64,000 nucleotides of DNA, taken from Porphyrobacter sp. Its GTDB lineage: Bacteria > Pseudomonadota > Alphaproteobacteria > Sphingomonadales > Sphingomonadaceae. The position numbers and the translations under genes are program-made. The first letter of the stretch is position 1; each line of letters begins with the position of its first letter. The stretch lies in contig WGLN01000015.1 of NCBI GenBank assembly GCA_016125555.1, positions 44,125 through 108,124 on the forward strand. Direction: 5' to 3'. Shown piece by piece: positions 31,789 through 42,422 of this stretch. Under the pieces are notes generated by a model. That model did no database searches. It was given only the letters and a program-made list of their open reading frames with translations, and had not been told where the DNA came from.

Positions 31789-32801
31789 CGCGCCACGCTC
31801 CACACCATGTCGCCCTCGCACACGTCGAGCAGGTCGGCGCTCGCCGAATCGATCGCGATGCCGCCGTCCGCATCCACCACCCGCGCGCCGAAGCAGGCGC
31901 GGAAGGTGCCGAGCCGTCCGGTGGCAAGGATCGCCTTCTCGCCCTCGCTCACCGATAGCGCGGTGACGCGCGCCTCGGCGCTCGCCTTCACACTGGCGAC
32001 GTCATCGGTATGCGCGACCATTGTCGGCCCGCCGTCGAAGATGTCGACATAGCCGTCGAAGCGGAAGCCCTCGTTCTCGAGCATCCGCATCGCCGCGCGG
32101 CCCGTGGGGTGCGGCACGCCGATGACGCTCCGCGCATCGTCGTCGAGCATCGCGACATAGACCGGGTGCTTGGGCATCAGGTCGGCGATGAACTGGTTGC
32201 CGTTGATCGCGTTGAAATAATCCGCGTCCTGGAAGCTCATCCCGAAGAAGCGGCCCGCGACCCCTTCCCAGAAGGGCGATCCGCCGCGCTCGTCGATGAT
32301 CCCGCGCAATTCGGCGAGGATGCGGTCGGCGAAGCGTTTGCGGTGCATCGCCACGAACAGGTACCGCGAGCGCGCGAGCAGCAGGCCGAGGCCTCCGGCG
32401 CGCTCGTTGGGGTGGAGGAACAGACCGCCGACCTCGCTCGACCCTTCGAGATCGGTGACGAGGCTGAGCAGCTCGGCGCGCACCGTGCGGTCGAGTTCCT
32501 GCGAATACTGGGTGAGGGTGTTGAGCCGATAGGAATAGAACGGCCAGCGCTGGCCGACCTGGGTCATCAGCTGGCAGGTCCCGCGCACCGCACCGGTGCG
32601 GGCATTCTCGAGCACCAGCACGAACTGCTCGTCGACGATCCCGTCCGCCTCGTTGGCGAAGGCGGCCTCGGCGCGCTCCAGCTTGGCCTTGAGCGCCGCG
32701 CGGTCGGGCGGGAGGTTGGTGAAGCCCCCGCCGGTCAGCTTGGCCATCTCGTAGAGCGCCTCGAGGTCTTGGGCGCGCGCGGCGCGCAGGCGGAAGCTCA
32801 T
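31785..32801 (-). CDS. astA: Arginine N-succinyltransferase
   Basis: MSFRLRAARAQDLEALYEMAKLTGGGFTNLPPDRAAL; FLHPNERAGGLGLLLARSRYLF; FWEGVAGRFFGMSFQDADYF. Confidence 0.95.
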   Translation of the reverse strand: MSFRLRAARAQDLEALYEMAKLTGGGFTNLPPDRAALKAKLERAEAAFANEADGIVDEQFVLVLENARTGAVRGTCQLMTQVGQRWPFYSYRLNTLTQYSQELDRTVRAELLSLVTDLEGSSEVGGLFLHPNERAGGLGLLLARSRYLFVAMHRKRFADRILAELRGIIDERGGSPFWEGVAGRFFGMSFQDADYFNAINGNQFIADLMPKHPVYVAMLDDDARSVIGVPHPTGRAAMRMLENEGFRFDGYVDIFDGGPTMVAHTDDVASVKASAEARVTALSVSEGEKAILATGRLGTFRACFGARVVDADGGIAIDSASADLLDVCEGDMVWSVAR

Positions 32802-34003
32802 GCCGGTGTTCCTTCGTTGAGCGCGCCTTCGGCAAGGCGCGCGATCACGCGGGCGGAGAGCGCCGCGCGCGATGCGAGACTGGGGACGATCAGGTATTCG
32901 TTCGGGGAATGGATCGCGCCGCCGCACACGCCCATGGTATCGACCACGGGGACGCCGCAGGCGGCGATGTTGTTGCCGTCGCACACCCCGCCGGTCGATT
33001 GCCAGCGGATGTCCTGCCCGAGTTCGGCGCCGCATTGCCGCACGAGATCGAACAGCTTCTGCGCGCGCGCATCGACCGGCTTGGGCGGGCGGGTGACCCC
33101 GCCGTGACGATGGGCGAAAACCTCGTGCACTTTCTCGATTTCGGCGAGCAAGGCATTAAGACGATGGTCGAAACTCTCCATCGCAGCGGTCGACTTCGGG
33201 CGGATGTTGAAGCGCAGCACGGCATGATCGGGCACGACGTTGTTGGCCGCGCCGCCCTCGAGCTTCGCCGGGTTGACGGTGAGGTCCTCGGCCTCGAGCG
33301 CCTTCAGCCGCAGGATCAGGTCGGCCGCCGCGACGATCGCGTTGCGTCCTTCGTGCGGATTGCGGCCGGCATGGGCCGACTTGCCGGTCAGCGTGATCGA
33401 ATAGTTGCCCGTCCCCCCACGCTCGTGCGCCAGCGTGCCATCGGGCAGGGCGGCAGGTTCGTAGGTCAGCGCGGCAAGCTTGCCTTGGGCGAGCTGCGCA
33501 ATCAGCGCCGCGCTGGCGAGCGAGCCGGTCTCCTCGTCGGAGTTTATGAGCACGTCATAGCCGAGCGAGCCCGCGTACGCCGTCTCCTCGAACGCCATCA
33601 GCGCGTGGAGCATCACCGCAATGCCGCCCTTCATGTCTGCGACTCCCGGCCCGTTGAGGGTGTCGTCGTCGAGCCAGTGCTGGTGCTGGAAGGCGTGGTC
33701 TGAGGGGAACACGGTGTCCATGTGACCGGTCAGCAGGATGCGCCGGTTTTCCTCGGGGCGCACGCGCAGCACGAGGTGCTTGCCATGCGGCTTTTCGAAG
33801 GACGAGCCGTCGGCGGCAATGGCGGTGACCGAGGCGGGGTCGACCAGTTCGACCTTACCGGGCAGCGCAGCGAACGCTTCGGCCAGCGCATCCGCCTGCT
33901 GGGCGAGGCCGGCGAGGTTTGCGGTGCCGGTGTTGATCGCGCTCCAGGCGCGCACCTGCGCCAGCATGGTTTGGGCGTCGATCGAGGTGGAGGGGGCTGT
34001 CAT
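32798..34003 (-). CDS. M20 family metallopeptidase/hydrolase
   Basis: RILLTGHMDTVFPSDHAFQ, GVADMKGGIAVMLHAL, NSDEETGS; 4-nt overlap with astA. Confidence 0.93.
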   Translation of the reverse strand: MTAPSTSIDAQTMLAQVRAWSAINTGTANLAGLAQQADALAEAFAALPGKVELVDPASVTAIAADGSSFEKPHGKHLVLRVRPEENRRILLTGHMDTVFPSDHAFQHQHWLDDDTLNGPGVADMKGGIAVMLHALMAFEETAYAGSLGYDVLINSDEETGSLASAALIAQLAQGKLAALTYEPAALPDGTLAHERGGTGNYSITLTGKSAHAGRNPHEGRNAIVAAADLILRLKALEAEDLTVNPAKLEGGAANNVVPDHAVLRFNIRPKSTAAMESFDHRLNALLAEIEKVHEVFAHRHGGVTRPPKPVDARAQKLFDLVRQCGAELGQDIRWQSTGGVCDGNNIAACGVPVVDTMGVCGGAIHSPNEYLIVPSLASRAALSARVIARLAEGALNEGTPA

Positions 34004-34128
34004 GCCGGCCACCTCTAGCGGGCCTCGCCTGACAGTCCAACCCGTTGCAATTCGCCTTCCCCTGCGCCATAGGGCGCCCCGTCCTCTCCTCCCCAGGCCC
34101 GCTTACCGCCAGCCCCAAGAGGACCATA

Positions 34129-36225
34129 ATGACCGACATGACCACCCGCGCCGGACTTTCCGTGGATGCCCGGCTGGCGCGCTTCCTCGAAAGCGATGTG
34201 CTGGCGCCGCTGGGGCGCGACGTGGAGGCCTTCTGGACGGGTTTCGCCGCGCTGCTGGCGGACTTCGCACCGCGCAACCGCGCCTTGCTGGCCAAGCGCG
34301 AAGAATTGCAGGCGGCAATCGACGCGTGGCACATCGAGCGTGCCGGAAAACCCCATGATCCCGCGGCTTACAAGGCGTTCCTCACCGAAATCGGCTACCT
34401 CGTCCCCGAGCCGGAAGCTTTCACCATCGGCACCACGAGCGTCGATCCCGAGATCGCGACCATGGCCGGCCCGCAGCTGGTCGTCCCGATCCTCAACGCG
34501 CGCTTCCTCCTCAACGCGGCGAACGCGCGCTGGGGGAGCCTCTATGACGCCTTTTACGGCACCGACGCGCTCGATGCGCCCCCGGCTCGCCCTGGCGGCT
34601 ATGACGAGGAACGCGGCGCGGCGGTGATCGCGCGCGGGCGGCGGTTCCTCGACGAGACCTTCCCGCTGGCCGAGGGCTCGTGGGCGGACCTGACCGGCCG
34701 CGATGCCGTGCGGCTCGCCGATTCCGGCCAGCACGTCGGTGCGACGGACAAGGGTATTCTTCTCAAGAACAACGGCTTGCATGTCGAAGTTGTGTTCGAT
34801 CCGAGCACCCCTGTCGGCGCCACCGACAAGGCGGGAATCGCCGACATCATCGTCGAGGCCGCGCTCACCACCATCGCCGATTGCGAGGATTCGGTCGCGG
34901 CGGTCGATGCCGAGGACAAGCTCACCGCCTACACCAACTGGCTCGGCATCATCCGCGGCGACCTGGAGGAAAGCTTCGAGAAGGGCGGAAAGACGCTCAC
35001 CCGCAGGCTCGCGCCCGACAAGACCTACACCGCGCCCGATGGCAGCACGCACAGCCTGCCGGGCCGCAGCCTGATGTTCGTGCGCAATGTCGGCCACCTG
35101 ATGACCAACCCCGCGATCCGCCTCCCCGACGGCAGCGAGATCCCCGAAGGCATCATGGACGCGGTCTTCACCTCGGCGATCAGCACACTGGATGTCGAGG
35201 GCCACGGGCGTTTCGGCAATTCGCGTTGCGGGAGCATCTACATCGTCAAGCCGAAGATGCACGGGCCCGAGGAATGCGCCTTCACCAACGACCTGTTCGA
35301 CGCGGTTGAGGATCTGCTCCAACTTCCGCGCCACACGATCAAGGTCGGCGTGATGGACGAGGAGCGCCGCACCAGCGCCAACCTCGCCGCTTGCATCCAC
35401 GCGGTGAAGGACCGGATCGTCTTCATCAACACCGGCTTCCTCGACCGCACCGGCGATGAGATACACACCGCGATGCGCGCCGGGCCGATGCTGCGCAAGG
35501 GCGCGATGAAGGGCTCGGACTGGCTCAAGGCCTACGAGGCGCGCAACGTCGCCATCGGCCTTCGCCACGGCCTGTCGGGCAAGGCGCAGATCGGCAAGGG
35601 GATGTGGGCCGCGCCGGACCTGATGGGCCAGATGATGGTCGAGAAGATCGGCCACCTGAAGGCGGGCGCGAACACCGCCTGGGTGCCGTCGCCCACCGCC
35701 GCGACGCTCCACGCGCTGCACTACCACCAGCTCAACGTCTTCGAGGTGCAGAAGGAACTCGGCGATGCGCCGGGGCTCGACGCGCTGCTCACCATTCCGC
35801 TTGCCGAAGGCACCAACTGGTCGGAGGCGGAAATCGGCGAGGAGCTCGACAACAATTGCCAGGGCCTGCTCGGCTACGTGGTGCGCTGGATCGATGCGGG
35901 CGTGGGCTGTTCCAAGGTGCCCGACATCAACGACATCGGCCTGATGGAGGACCGCGCGACGCTGCGCATCTCCTCGCAGCACATCGCCAACTGGCTGCTG
36001 CACGGCGTGGTGAGCGAGCGCCAAGTGATGGATTCGCTCACCCGCATGGCCGAGAAGGTCGATGCCCAGAACGCCGGCGATCCGTTCTACCAGCCGCTGA
36101 CCGGCAACGAGGAGGGACCCGCCTTCAGCGCGGCGCGGGACCTGATCTTCAAGGGCGTGGAGCAGCCGAGCGGCTACACCGAGCCGCTGCTGCACCACTG
36201 GCGGCAGGTCAAGAAAGCGGGCTGA
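34129..36225 (+). CDS. glcB: Malate synthase G
   Basis: [67 protein letters not shown]. Confidence 0.97.
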   Translation: MTDMTTRAGLSVDARLARFLESDVLAPLGRDVEAFWTGFAALLADFAPRNRALLAKREELQAAIDAWHIERAGKPHDPAAYKAFLTEIGYLVPEPEAFTIGTTSVDPEIATMAGPQLVVPILNARFLLNAANARWGSLYDAFYGTDALDAPPARPGGYDEERGAAVIARGRRFLDETFPLAEGSWADLTGRDAVRLADSGQHVGATDKGILLKNNGLHVEVVFDPSTPVGATDKAGIADIIVEAALTTIADCEDSVAAVDAEDKLTAYTNWLGIIRGDLEESFEKGGKTLTRRLAPDKTYTAPDGSTHSLPGRSLMFVRNVGHLMTNPAIRLPDGSEIPEGIMDAVFTSAISTLDVEGHGRFGNSRCGSIYIVKPKMHGPEECAFTNDLFDAVEDLLQLPRHTIKVGVMDEERRTSANLAACIHAVKDRIVFINTGFLDRTGDEIHTAMRAGPMLRKGAMKGSDWLKAYEARNVAIGLRHGLSGKAQIGKGMWAAPDLMGQMMVEKIGHLKAGANTAWVPSPTAATLHALHYHQLNVFEVQKELGDAPGLDALLTIPLAEGTNWSEAEIGEELDNNCQGLLGYVVRWIDAGVGCSKVPDINDIGLMEDRATLRISSQHIANWLLHGVVSERQVMDSLTRMAEKVDAQNAGDPFYQPLTGNEEGPAFSAARDLIFKGVEQPSGYTEPLLHHWRQVKKAG

Positions 36226-36301
36226 ACGCGCCTCGCGACGAAGCGCGATTCGCACGCGACCGGCGGGGAACATCGGCGAGGGCGGGGCGGTTGCCCTCCC
36301 C

Positions 36302-36739
36302 ATGACCGAAGCCGAAATCTCGATGCTCGGCTGGGGGGTCGGGCTGCTGTTCGCCTATGGCGCCCTGCACCTTGCCGGACTGGAGTTCATCCGCTGGGTG
36401 CGGCCCGATCGCCAGAGCCAGACCCCGATGGGCCTGCTGCTGACCTTCTGGGGCCTTGCCCTCCTGCACCTCGTCGAGATCGCGCTCGCGGCGGGGCTGC
36501 TCGCGCACCTGCTCGCCGATCCGCGCAACGGGATGCTGAGCGAGGGCTTCGGAAGCTCGGCGGCGGATTACCTCTATTTCGCGGGCGTGTCCTTCGCGAC
36601 GCTCGGCTACACCCAGCTTGAGGCGCACGGGGCGATCCGGCTGCTGGTGATGCTGCTCTCGCTGAGCGGCTTCATGCTGATCACCTGGTCGGCAAGCTTT
36701 ATCTACACGGTGTGGGGCGAAACCTTCAGGCAGGAGTAG
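36302..36739 (+). CDS. Small ion-channel-like membrane protein
   Basis: Pore-like SFATLGYTQLEAHGAIRLL between TM helices. Confidence 0.7.
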   Translation: MTEAEISMLGWGVGLLFAYGALHLAGLEFIRWVRPDRQSQTPMGLLLTFWGLALLHLVEIALAAGLLAHLLADPRNGMLSEGFGSSAADYLYFAGVSFATLGYTQLEAHGAIRLLVMLLSLSGFMLITWSASFIYTVWGETFRQE

Positions 36740-37562
36740 CTGCGCCCAGCGTGCGCGCCAACGCGACGAATTCGGCGACGCCGACTGTCTCGGCCCGCCG
36801 CGTCTCGTCGATGCCGAGGCGGGCGAGCGCGTCCAGCGCGCCGGGCACGCCCTTCAAGCTCTGGCGCAGCATCTTGCGGCGCTGGCCGAAGGCGGCTTCG
36901 GTGAGGCGTTCCAGCAGCCGCGCCGACACGCCTTCGGGCATGGCGGCAGGGGTGACGTGGACGATCGCGCTCATCACCTTGGGCGGAGGGGTGAAGGCGC
37001 TGCGGTGGACCTTCATCGCCAGCCTTGCCTCGGCGCGCCACTGCGCGAGCACGGCAATGCGGCCATAGGCATCCTCACCGGCCGCCGCGACGATCCGGTC
37101 GGCTACCTCGCGCTGGAACATCAGCGTGAGCGAACGCCATTGCGGCGGCCAAGCCTCGCCGGAGAGCCAGCGCACGAACAGCGCGGTGCCGACATTGTAG
37201 GGCAGGTTTGAAAGCACGTGGAACGGCCCGCCCTCCATCAGCGCGCCGTGATCGAGCTTCAGCGCGTCGCCCTCGATCACTGTGAGCTGGCCCGGAAAAG
37301 CCTCGTCCAGTTCGGCGAGTGCGGGCAGGCAGCGGCGGTCCATCTCGATCGCGGTGACCTTGGCGCCGGCGCGCAGCAGCGCGCGCGTCAACCCGCCGGG
37401 ACCGGGGCCGACTTCGAGCACCCTCTGTCCGGAAAGGTCGCCGGGCAACGCGGCGATGCGCGCGAGCAATTGTTCGTCGAGCAGGAAGTTCTGCCCCAGC
37501 GCCTTGGAGGCGGCGAGGCCGTGGCGGGCGATGACCTCGCGGATCGGCGGCAGGTCAGCCAC
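36726..37562 (-). CDS. rsmA: 16S rRNA (adenine(1518)-N(6)/adenine(1519)-N(6))-dimethyltransferase
   Basis: KALGQNFLLDEQLLARIA; VLEVGPGPGGLTRALL; LSNLPYNVGTALFV. Confidence 0.97.
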   Translation of the reverse strand: MADLPPIREVIARHGLAASKALGQNFLLDEQLLARIAALPGDLSGQRVLEVGPGPGGLTRALLRAGAKVTAIEMDRRCLPALAELDEAFPGQLTVIEGDALKLDHGALMEGGPFHVLSNLPYNVGTALFVRWLSGEAWPPQWRSLTLMFQREVADRIVAAAGEDAYGRIAVLAQWRAEARLAMKVHRSAFTPPPKVMSAIVHVTPAAMPEGVSARLLERLTEAAFGQRRKMLRQSLKGVPGALDALARLGIDETRRAETVGVAEFVALARTLGAATPA

Positions 37563-38562
37563 GCGCCGCCGCCATGTCGGCCGCCATCGCGATTGCCGCC
37601 GCCATCGCGCCCGGATCGGCCATCCCGCGTCCCGCGATGTCGAAAGCGGTGCCGTGGTCGGGCGAGGTGCGGATGATCGGCAGGCCGAGCGTCACGTTCA
37701 CGCCCGCGTCCACCTCGAGCGCCTTGAGCGGGATCAGCGCCTGGTCGTGATACATCGCCAGCGCCGCGTCGTAGGTCGCCCGCGCGCGCGGCGTGAACAG
37801 CGCGTCGCCCGGCACGGGGCCGACCGCGTCGATCCCTTCGGCCTGAAGTGCGGCAATGGCCGGGGTGATGATCCGCGCCTCCTCGTCGCCGAACTGTCCG
37901 CCTTCGCCCGCGTGCGGATTGAGCGCTGCGACGGCGAGACGCGGGGCGGCGATGCCGAAGTCGCGTGCGAGCCCGGCAGCGACGATCCGCGCCTTGTGGA
38001 CGATCAGATCGATCGAGAGCAGCTCCGGCACCTCGGCCAGCGCGACATGGACGGTGAGCGGCACGGCGCGCAAGCTCGGTCCGGCGAGCATCATCACTGC
38101 GTCGCGATAGGGCAGGGCGCAGGCATCGGCGAGGAACTCGGTCTGGCCGGGATAGTCCCAGCCCACCGCCGCCAGTGCGCCCTTGGCGACCGGCGCGGTG
38201 ACGAGGCCCCCGGCGACGCCCGACAGCGCGAAGCGTGTCGCCCAGGTGAGCGAGGCAAGCGCCAGCTTCGCGCCTTCGGGCGCGGGTTCGCCCGGCGTCC
38301 AGCGCGCGTCGAGCCCGGCCATCACCGGCAGGCCCGCACCGCAGGCGAATTGCGCCTCACCCGGCTCGGCAATCGGCACCAGCGGGCAGTCCACCCCCAG
38401 CGCCTCGGCTGCCGCGCGCAGCACCGCATGGCCGCCGACCACGAAGGCGGGAGGAAAGCGCCCCTCGGCCCGCAGCCGCGCCCACGCGCCGAGGATCACC
38501 TCCGGGCCGATGCCCGCCGGATCACCCAGGGTGATCGCGAGGGGAGCGCGAACGGAATTCAA
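37555..38562 (-). CDS. pdxA: 4-hydroxythreonine-4-phosphate dehydrogenase
   Basis: LAITLGDPAGIGPEVILGAW; MYHDQALIPLKALEVDAGVNVTLGLPIIRTSPDHGTAFDIAG; TTG start overlapping surA stop (TTGA). Confidence 0.95.
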   Translation of the reverse strand: MNSVRAPLAITLGDPAGIGPEVILGAWARLRAEGRFPPAFVVGGHAVLRAAAEALGVDCPLVPIAEPGEAQFACGAGLPVMAGLDARWTPGEPAPEGAKLALASLTWATRFALSGVAGGLVTAPVAKGALAAVGWDYPGQTEFLADACALPYRDAVMMLAGPSLRAVPLTVHVALAEVPELLSIDLIVHKARIVAAGLARDFGIAAPRLAVAALNPHAGEGGQFGDEEARIITPAIAALQAEGIDAVGPVPGDALFTPRARATYDAALAMYHDQALIPLKALEVDAGVNVTLGLPIIRTSPDHGTAFDIAGRGMADPGAMAAAIAMAADMAAARG

Positions 38563-39926
38563 TTGTATTCGATATAGGCGTCGTTGCGCAGGTCGCGCAG
38601 GTAAAGCTGCGCGCGCTTGTTGATGCGGTCCTGCTCGATCTGGTCCATCACCGTCGCGAAGGTCGGTGCGCCGGCATCCTTGGGATCGTCGCGACCGCAC
38701 AGCATCAGCACGCGCACGCCCTCCTCGATTCCGCCAAACAGCGGGGTGGTCTGTCCGATCTGGAGGTTGAGCACGATGTTGCGCAGCTGCTCGGGCAGGC
38801 CCGCCGCCTTGATCTGGTCGTTCGAGACCACCTGCGCGCCAACCGCCGCCGCACCGTTCTCGACGTCGCCGCAGCCCCGCAGGCCGTCGACATACTTGCC
38901 GAAGGCGTTGACCTTGGCTTCGGCATCGGCCTGGGAAATGCCCGGCGGGAAGCTGATCGAGATCTGCTTCAGGCTGAGCACCGCCTCGCTGGGGTCGGCC
39001 ATCAGCACCTGGCGCTTGTTGATGAAGTAGATGATCGAGAAGCCGCCGGGGACCTCGATCGGCCCCTGGAGCTGGCCGGGCTGCATGTTGCGCGCCGCGG
39101 CGGCGAGCTGCGGGGGCAGCTGGCCGAGCCGCACCCAACCGAGATCGCCCCCAACCACCGCCGTGCTCGCCTCGGAGAACTGGCGCGCATAGGCAACGAA
39201 GCTGCCGCCCTGCTGCAACTGCTGGACGATCGCCTGCGCGTTGGCGAGCTTCTGCTCGCGGTTTTCGGACGTGGCCGACAGGTAGATTTCGCCGAGCCGG
39301 TATTCGTCGGTGCCCTTGTCCTCGTTCATCCGCTTGAGCACGTCGTTGACCTCTTCGGCGGAGACGTTGACGAAGGGGATGATGTTGCGGCGCAGGAGGT
39401 TCTCCCACGCCATTTCGCCCTCGATCTGGCGCTTGAGCGCGGCCGGCGAGGAGCCGATCGAGAGGAGGTACTGATCCATCTTCTCGGGGTTCGACCCGAA
39501 GTTCTGCGCGGCGAGCTGCTGGTAGGTCTGGTTGACCTCTGCCGGCGTGACCTTGAGATCGGCGGCCTCGGCGGCCTGGATCTTGAGCGTCTCGTCGATG
39601 AGGTTGCGCAGCACCTGGACGCGCAGCCGCAGCAGTTCCTCGCCTTCGATGGGGGATTCGGAGGCCGAGGTGACGAGGGCGACGCGCTGGTCGATGTCGG
39701 TGCCCGTGATGACATAGCCGTTGACCACCGCGGTGGCGGTGCGGCGGTCGGGATCGCTCTTGCCGAAGATCGTCACGTCGTCGGGCAGGCCGAAGGGGTT
39801 GTCGGCGGTGGGCACCGCGACCGTCTGCGCCGGCGCGGCGGCCGGCGTCAGCACGAGCGCCGCGAGCCCCGCTCCCATCGCAAGCTTGCGCCCGGCCCCG
39901 AGGAACTTGTCGGAAAACAGCTTCAT
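38559..39926 (-). CDS. surA: Peptidylprolyl isomerase / periplasmic chaperone SurA
   Basis: Signal peptide; SurA N-domain RVQVLRNLIDETLKIQAAE; parvulin region GGDLGWVRLGQLPPQL. Confidence 0.93.
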   Translation of the reverse strand: MKLFSDKFLGAGRKLAMGAGLAALVLTPAAAPAQTVAVPTADNPFGLPDDVTIFGKSDPDRRTATAVVNGYVITGTDIDQRVALVTSASESPIEGEELLRLRVQVLRNLIDETLKIQAAEAADLKVTPAEVNQTYQQLAAQNFGSNPEKMDQYLLSIGSSPAALKRQIEGEMAWENLLRRNIIPFVNVSAEEVNDVLKRMNEDKGTDEYRLGEIYLSATSENREQKLANAQAIVQQLQQGGSFVAYARQFSEASTAVVGGDLGWVRLGQLPPQLAAAARNMQPGQLQGPIEVPGGFSIIYFINKRQVLMADPSEAVLSLKQISISFPPGISQADAEAKVNAFGKYVDGLRGCGDVENGAAAVGAQVVSNDQIKAAGLPEQLRNIVLNLQIGQTTPLFGGIEEGVRVLMLCGRDDPKDAGAPTFATVMDQIEQDRINKRAQLYLRDLRNDAYIEYN

Positions 39927-40154
39927 TTGCACTCGTTCAATCCCGCCTTTGGTAATCCCCGCCCGCGGGAGCCCGCGCGCATCGTGTGCCGCGGTTGCCC
40001 TCGCGCGGCTGAATGGAAGCTGAGTCCTGCCGCTTCGCCCAGCGCGTCCGGCTGCCCCGCGCAAGAGCCCTTAGACCGATTTGCCCGCCCTGCCAATTCG
40101 TCGCGGCCCTGTCGCAAGCCGAGATTGCGCGATGCGAAGAACAGCTGGCCCGCA

Positions 40155-42422
40155 TTAGCGGAAACCCAGATTCCGCAAGGCAAAGAACAACTGAAAGGTG
40201 TTGCCGCGCGCCGCGTCGCCCGCGGTGATGAAGTCGCGCCGCCAGGTCGCGCCGAACTCGATGCAGTCGTCCTGGTAGGCGACGCCGAGCCGGGTGCGGA
40301 TCGGCTCGAAACCGTTGGGCTGGAAGATCGGGTCCTCGGCGGCACTGGTGAGGTTGAATACGCCCGAGCCGAACACCGACCAGTTGCGCCGGATCGCGAT
40401 GCGCGCGGCGGCGCGCAGTTCCTCGCGGTCGCGCAGGTCCTCGACGGTCTGGATGTTGCGGTTCAAACGCAGGTAGCCGACCTCGAGATAGGTGCGGCGC
40501 GAACCGATCGCGGCGTCGATCTCGTTGCGGCGCACCGCCAGGCTGTCCTTGTCGAGCCGGAAGCGGTGGGTGAGGTTGAGGAAATCGCGATAGCGGATTT
40601 GGGTGCGTCCGACGAAGTCCGAGACGCGTTCGGACAGGCCGGTGCCGACGGGGAGAATCTGCTCCTCGGGATTGTCGAAGCGGTAGGACTGGCCGATCGT
40701 GGTCGAGATGCGCCAGCCGGGGCGCTGCAGTTCCCAGTCGACACCCCAGGTGATGCGGGTGCCGTCCTCGACCCGGTCGTAGCCCGAAAAGCGGTTGAGC
40801 GCGAACAGGTTCGAATCCTCAAGGTCGATCGCCCGCGCGTCCTCGTTGGGCAGGTCGATGTTGCGCAGCTTGGGGCTGGCGACCAGCTGGATGCGCGGCT
40901 TGAACACCTGGGTCCCGCCGAAGGCCTCGCCCACGAAGGGCCATTCGATGTCGAGCGCCGCGGTGGCGATGCCGCGGGTCGACCAGCCCTCGGTGCCGCG
41001 ATAGCTGGGGGTGGCGGTGGCGAGGACGTTGTCGGTGTTGTAGATATCGCCGCGCACCAGCGCGGTCAGCGTCACCACCTGGCCGAGCGGGGTCAGGCGC
41101 GTGAGGTCCCACTTCGCCCCGGCAAAGGCGCGCTGGGTGTCCTGCCCCTCGTTGCGCAGCAGGCTGAGGGTGTTGACCTGGAACTCCACCTCGCCGCCGA
41201 GCCACGGGTCCTCGACGATGCGGCGATAATCCATCGCCGGCAGGGCAAGCGGGATCTGCCCCTGCTCGGCGTTGATGCGCAGCGTCTGGGTCGCCCAGCC
41301 GGCTAGCGAGAAATAGGAATTGTCGGTGATCCGCTCGAGATTGATGGTCGAGCGCAGCCGGTCGTCGCGGCTGAGGTCGTAGCGGCGCAGGAAGGTGCGG
41401 TCGCTGGCGAGCCTGACCGAGCCGGTGAGGCTCCACTCCGGAGAGAACTGGAAGCGCCCGTTGCCCTCGACATAGCCGCGCAGCCGGTTCTGGAAGGCTT
41501 GCCCGCCGGTGAAATCGGTGAGCCGGTCGCTGGCGGTGACATAGCCGGTGATCTGGTAGGCACCCTTTTCGGTGAGGTGCCGCCACTTGGCGCTCGCCAT
41601 GGGCGCGACATTGGAGAACACGTAGGCGCCCAGCGTCAGGTCGCGGTTTTCGGCGAGGCGCCAGTAATATTCGCCGGACACCTCCAGCCCGTTGACCTGG
41701 GTGACCCGGAAGTCGGGAACGAGAAAGCCGGATTCGGCTTGGCCGTCGGTGCGCAGGGCGAGGCCCGGCAGCGGCAGGATGCGCGCCCCGAACAGCTCGA
41801 GCATCGCGCCCTTGAAGCGCACCCGGTTGGCCTTCTGGTCGTAGGTCACCCGGTCGGCGGTGATCCGCCAGCTCGGGTCCTTCGCGCAGCCCTCGGCATC
41901 GGTGACCGCGCAGGCGGTGTAGGCCGCGTCGGTGAGCACCGCGACCCCATCCTCGCGGCGGGTTGCCGAGCGCGCCGCGAGGCGCCCTCCGGCGCGCAGC
42001 GCGATCAGGAGTTCGGACATCGCCCCCGCATCGAAGGCCTCGGTCAGTTCGACGCGGTCGGTGAACAGCTGGTTGCCCGCATCGTCGACCAGCCGGATGT
42101 TGCCGGTGGCGAGGATCGTGCCCGCCTTGCGGTCCCAGCGCACCTCGTCGGCGCGCACCGAGCGGTCCTCGGAGCGCAGGATGACATTGCCGCTGGCGGT
42201 GACGACCTCCGCCTCGCTGTCATAGGAGAGCTGCTCGGCCTCGAAATCGATGACCGCGGCGGGCGCGACTTGGTCGGGCGCGGGAGCAGGCGCGGGGGCA
42301 GGATCGGCATCGGTCCGGTCCTGCGCGTGAAGCGCGGCGGGCGCGGCCAGCCAGATCAGCGCGAGCGCCACGCGCGAGGCGGCGACCCGCGCCGGGAAGC
42401 GCAAGGCTGGGCGCGCAGGCAT
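40155..42422 (-). CDS. lptD: LPS-assembly protein LptD
   Basis: OstA-like FEAEQLSYDSEAEVVTASGNVILRSEDRSVRADEVRWDRKAGTILATGNI; beta-barrel ending FQLFFALRNLGFR; upstream of surA. Confidence 0.95.
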   Translation of the reverse strand: MPARPALRFPARVAASRVALALIWLAAPAALHAQDRTDADPAPAPAPAPDQVAPAAVIDFEAEQLSYDSEAEVVTASGNVILRSEDRSVRADEVRWDRKAGTILATGNIRLVDDAGNQLFTDRVELTEAFDAGAMSELLIALRAGGRLAARSATRREDGVAVLTDAAYTACAVTDAEGCAKDPSWRITADRVTYDQKANRVRFKGAMLELFGARILPLPGLALRTDGQAESGFLVPDFRVTQVNGLEVSGEYYWRLAENRDLTLGAYVFSNVAPMASAKWRHLTEKGAYQITGYVTASDRLTDFTGGQAFQNRLRGYVEGNGRFQFSPEWSLTGSVRLASDRTFLRRYDLSRDDRLRSTINLERITDNSYFSLAGWATQTLRINAEQGQIPLALPAMDYRRIVEDPWLGGEVEFQVNTLSLLRNEGQDTQRAFAGAKWDLTRLTPLGQVVTLTALVRGDIYNTDNVLATATPSYRGTEGWSTRGIATAALDIEWPFVGEAFGGTQVFKPRIQLVASPKLRNIDLPNEDARAIDLEDSNLFALNRFSGYDRVEDGTRITWGVDWELQRPGWRISTTIGQSYRFDNPEEQILPVGTGLSERVSDFVGRTQIRYRDFLNLTHRFRLDKDSLAVRRNEIDAAIGSRRTYLEVGYLRLNRNIQTVEDLRDREELRAAARIAIRRNWSVFGSGVFNLTSAAEDPIFQPNGFEPIRTRLGVAYQDDCIEFGATWRRDFITAGDAARGNTFQLFFALRNLGFR

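Noticed and set aside
34015-36303. 762-aa minus-strand ORF opposite glcB
   Set aside because: Antisense of malate synthase G.
37555-39408. 617-aa minus ORF as a single fusion protein
   Set aside because: Its N-terminal half is out of frame with the real surA; only the part from 38562 downward is pdxA.
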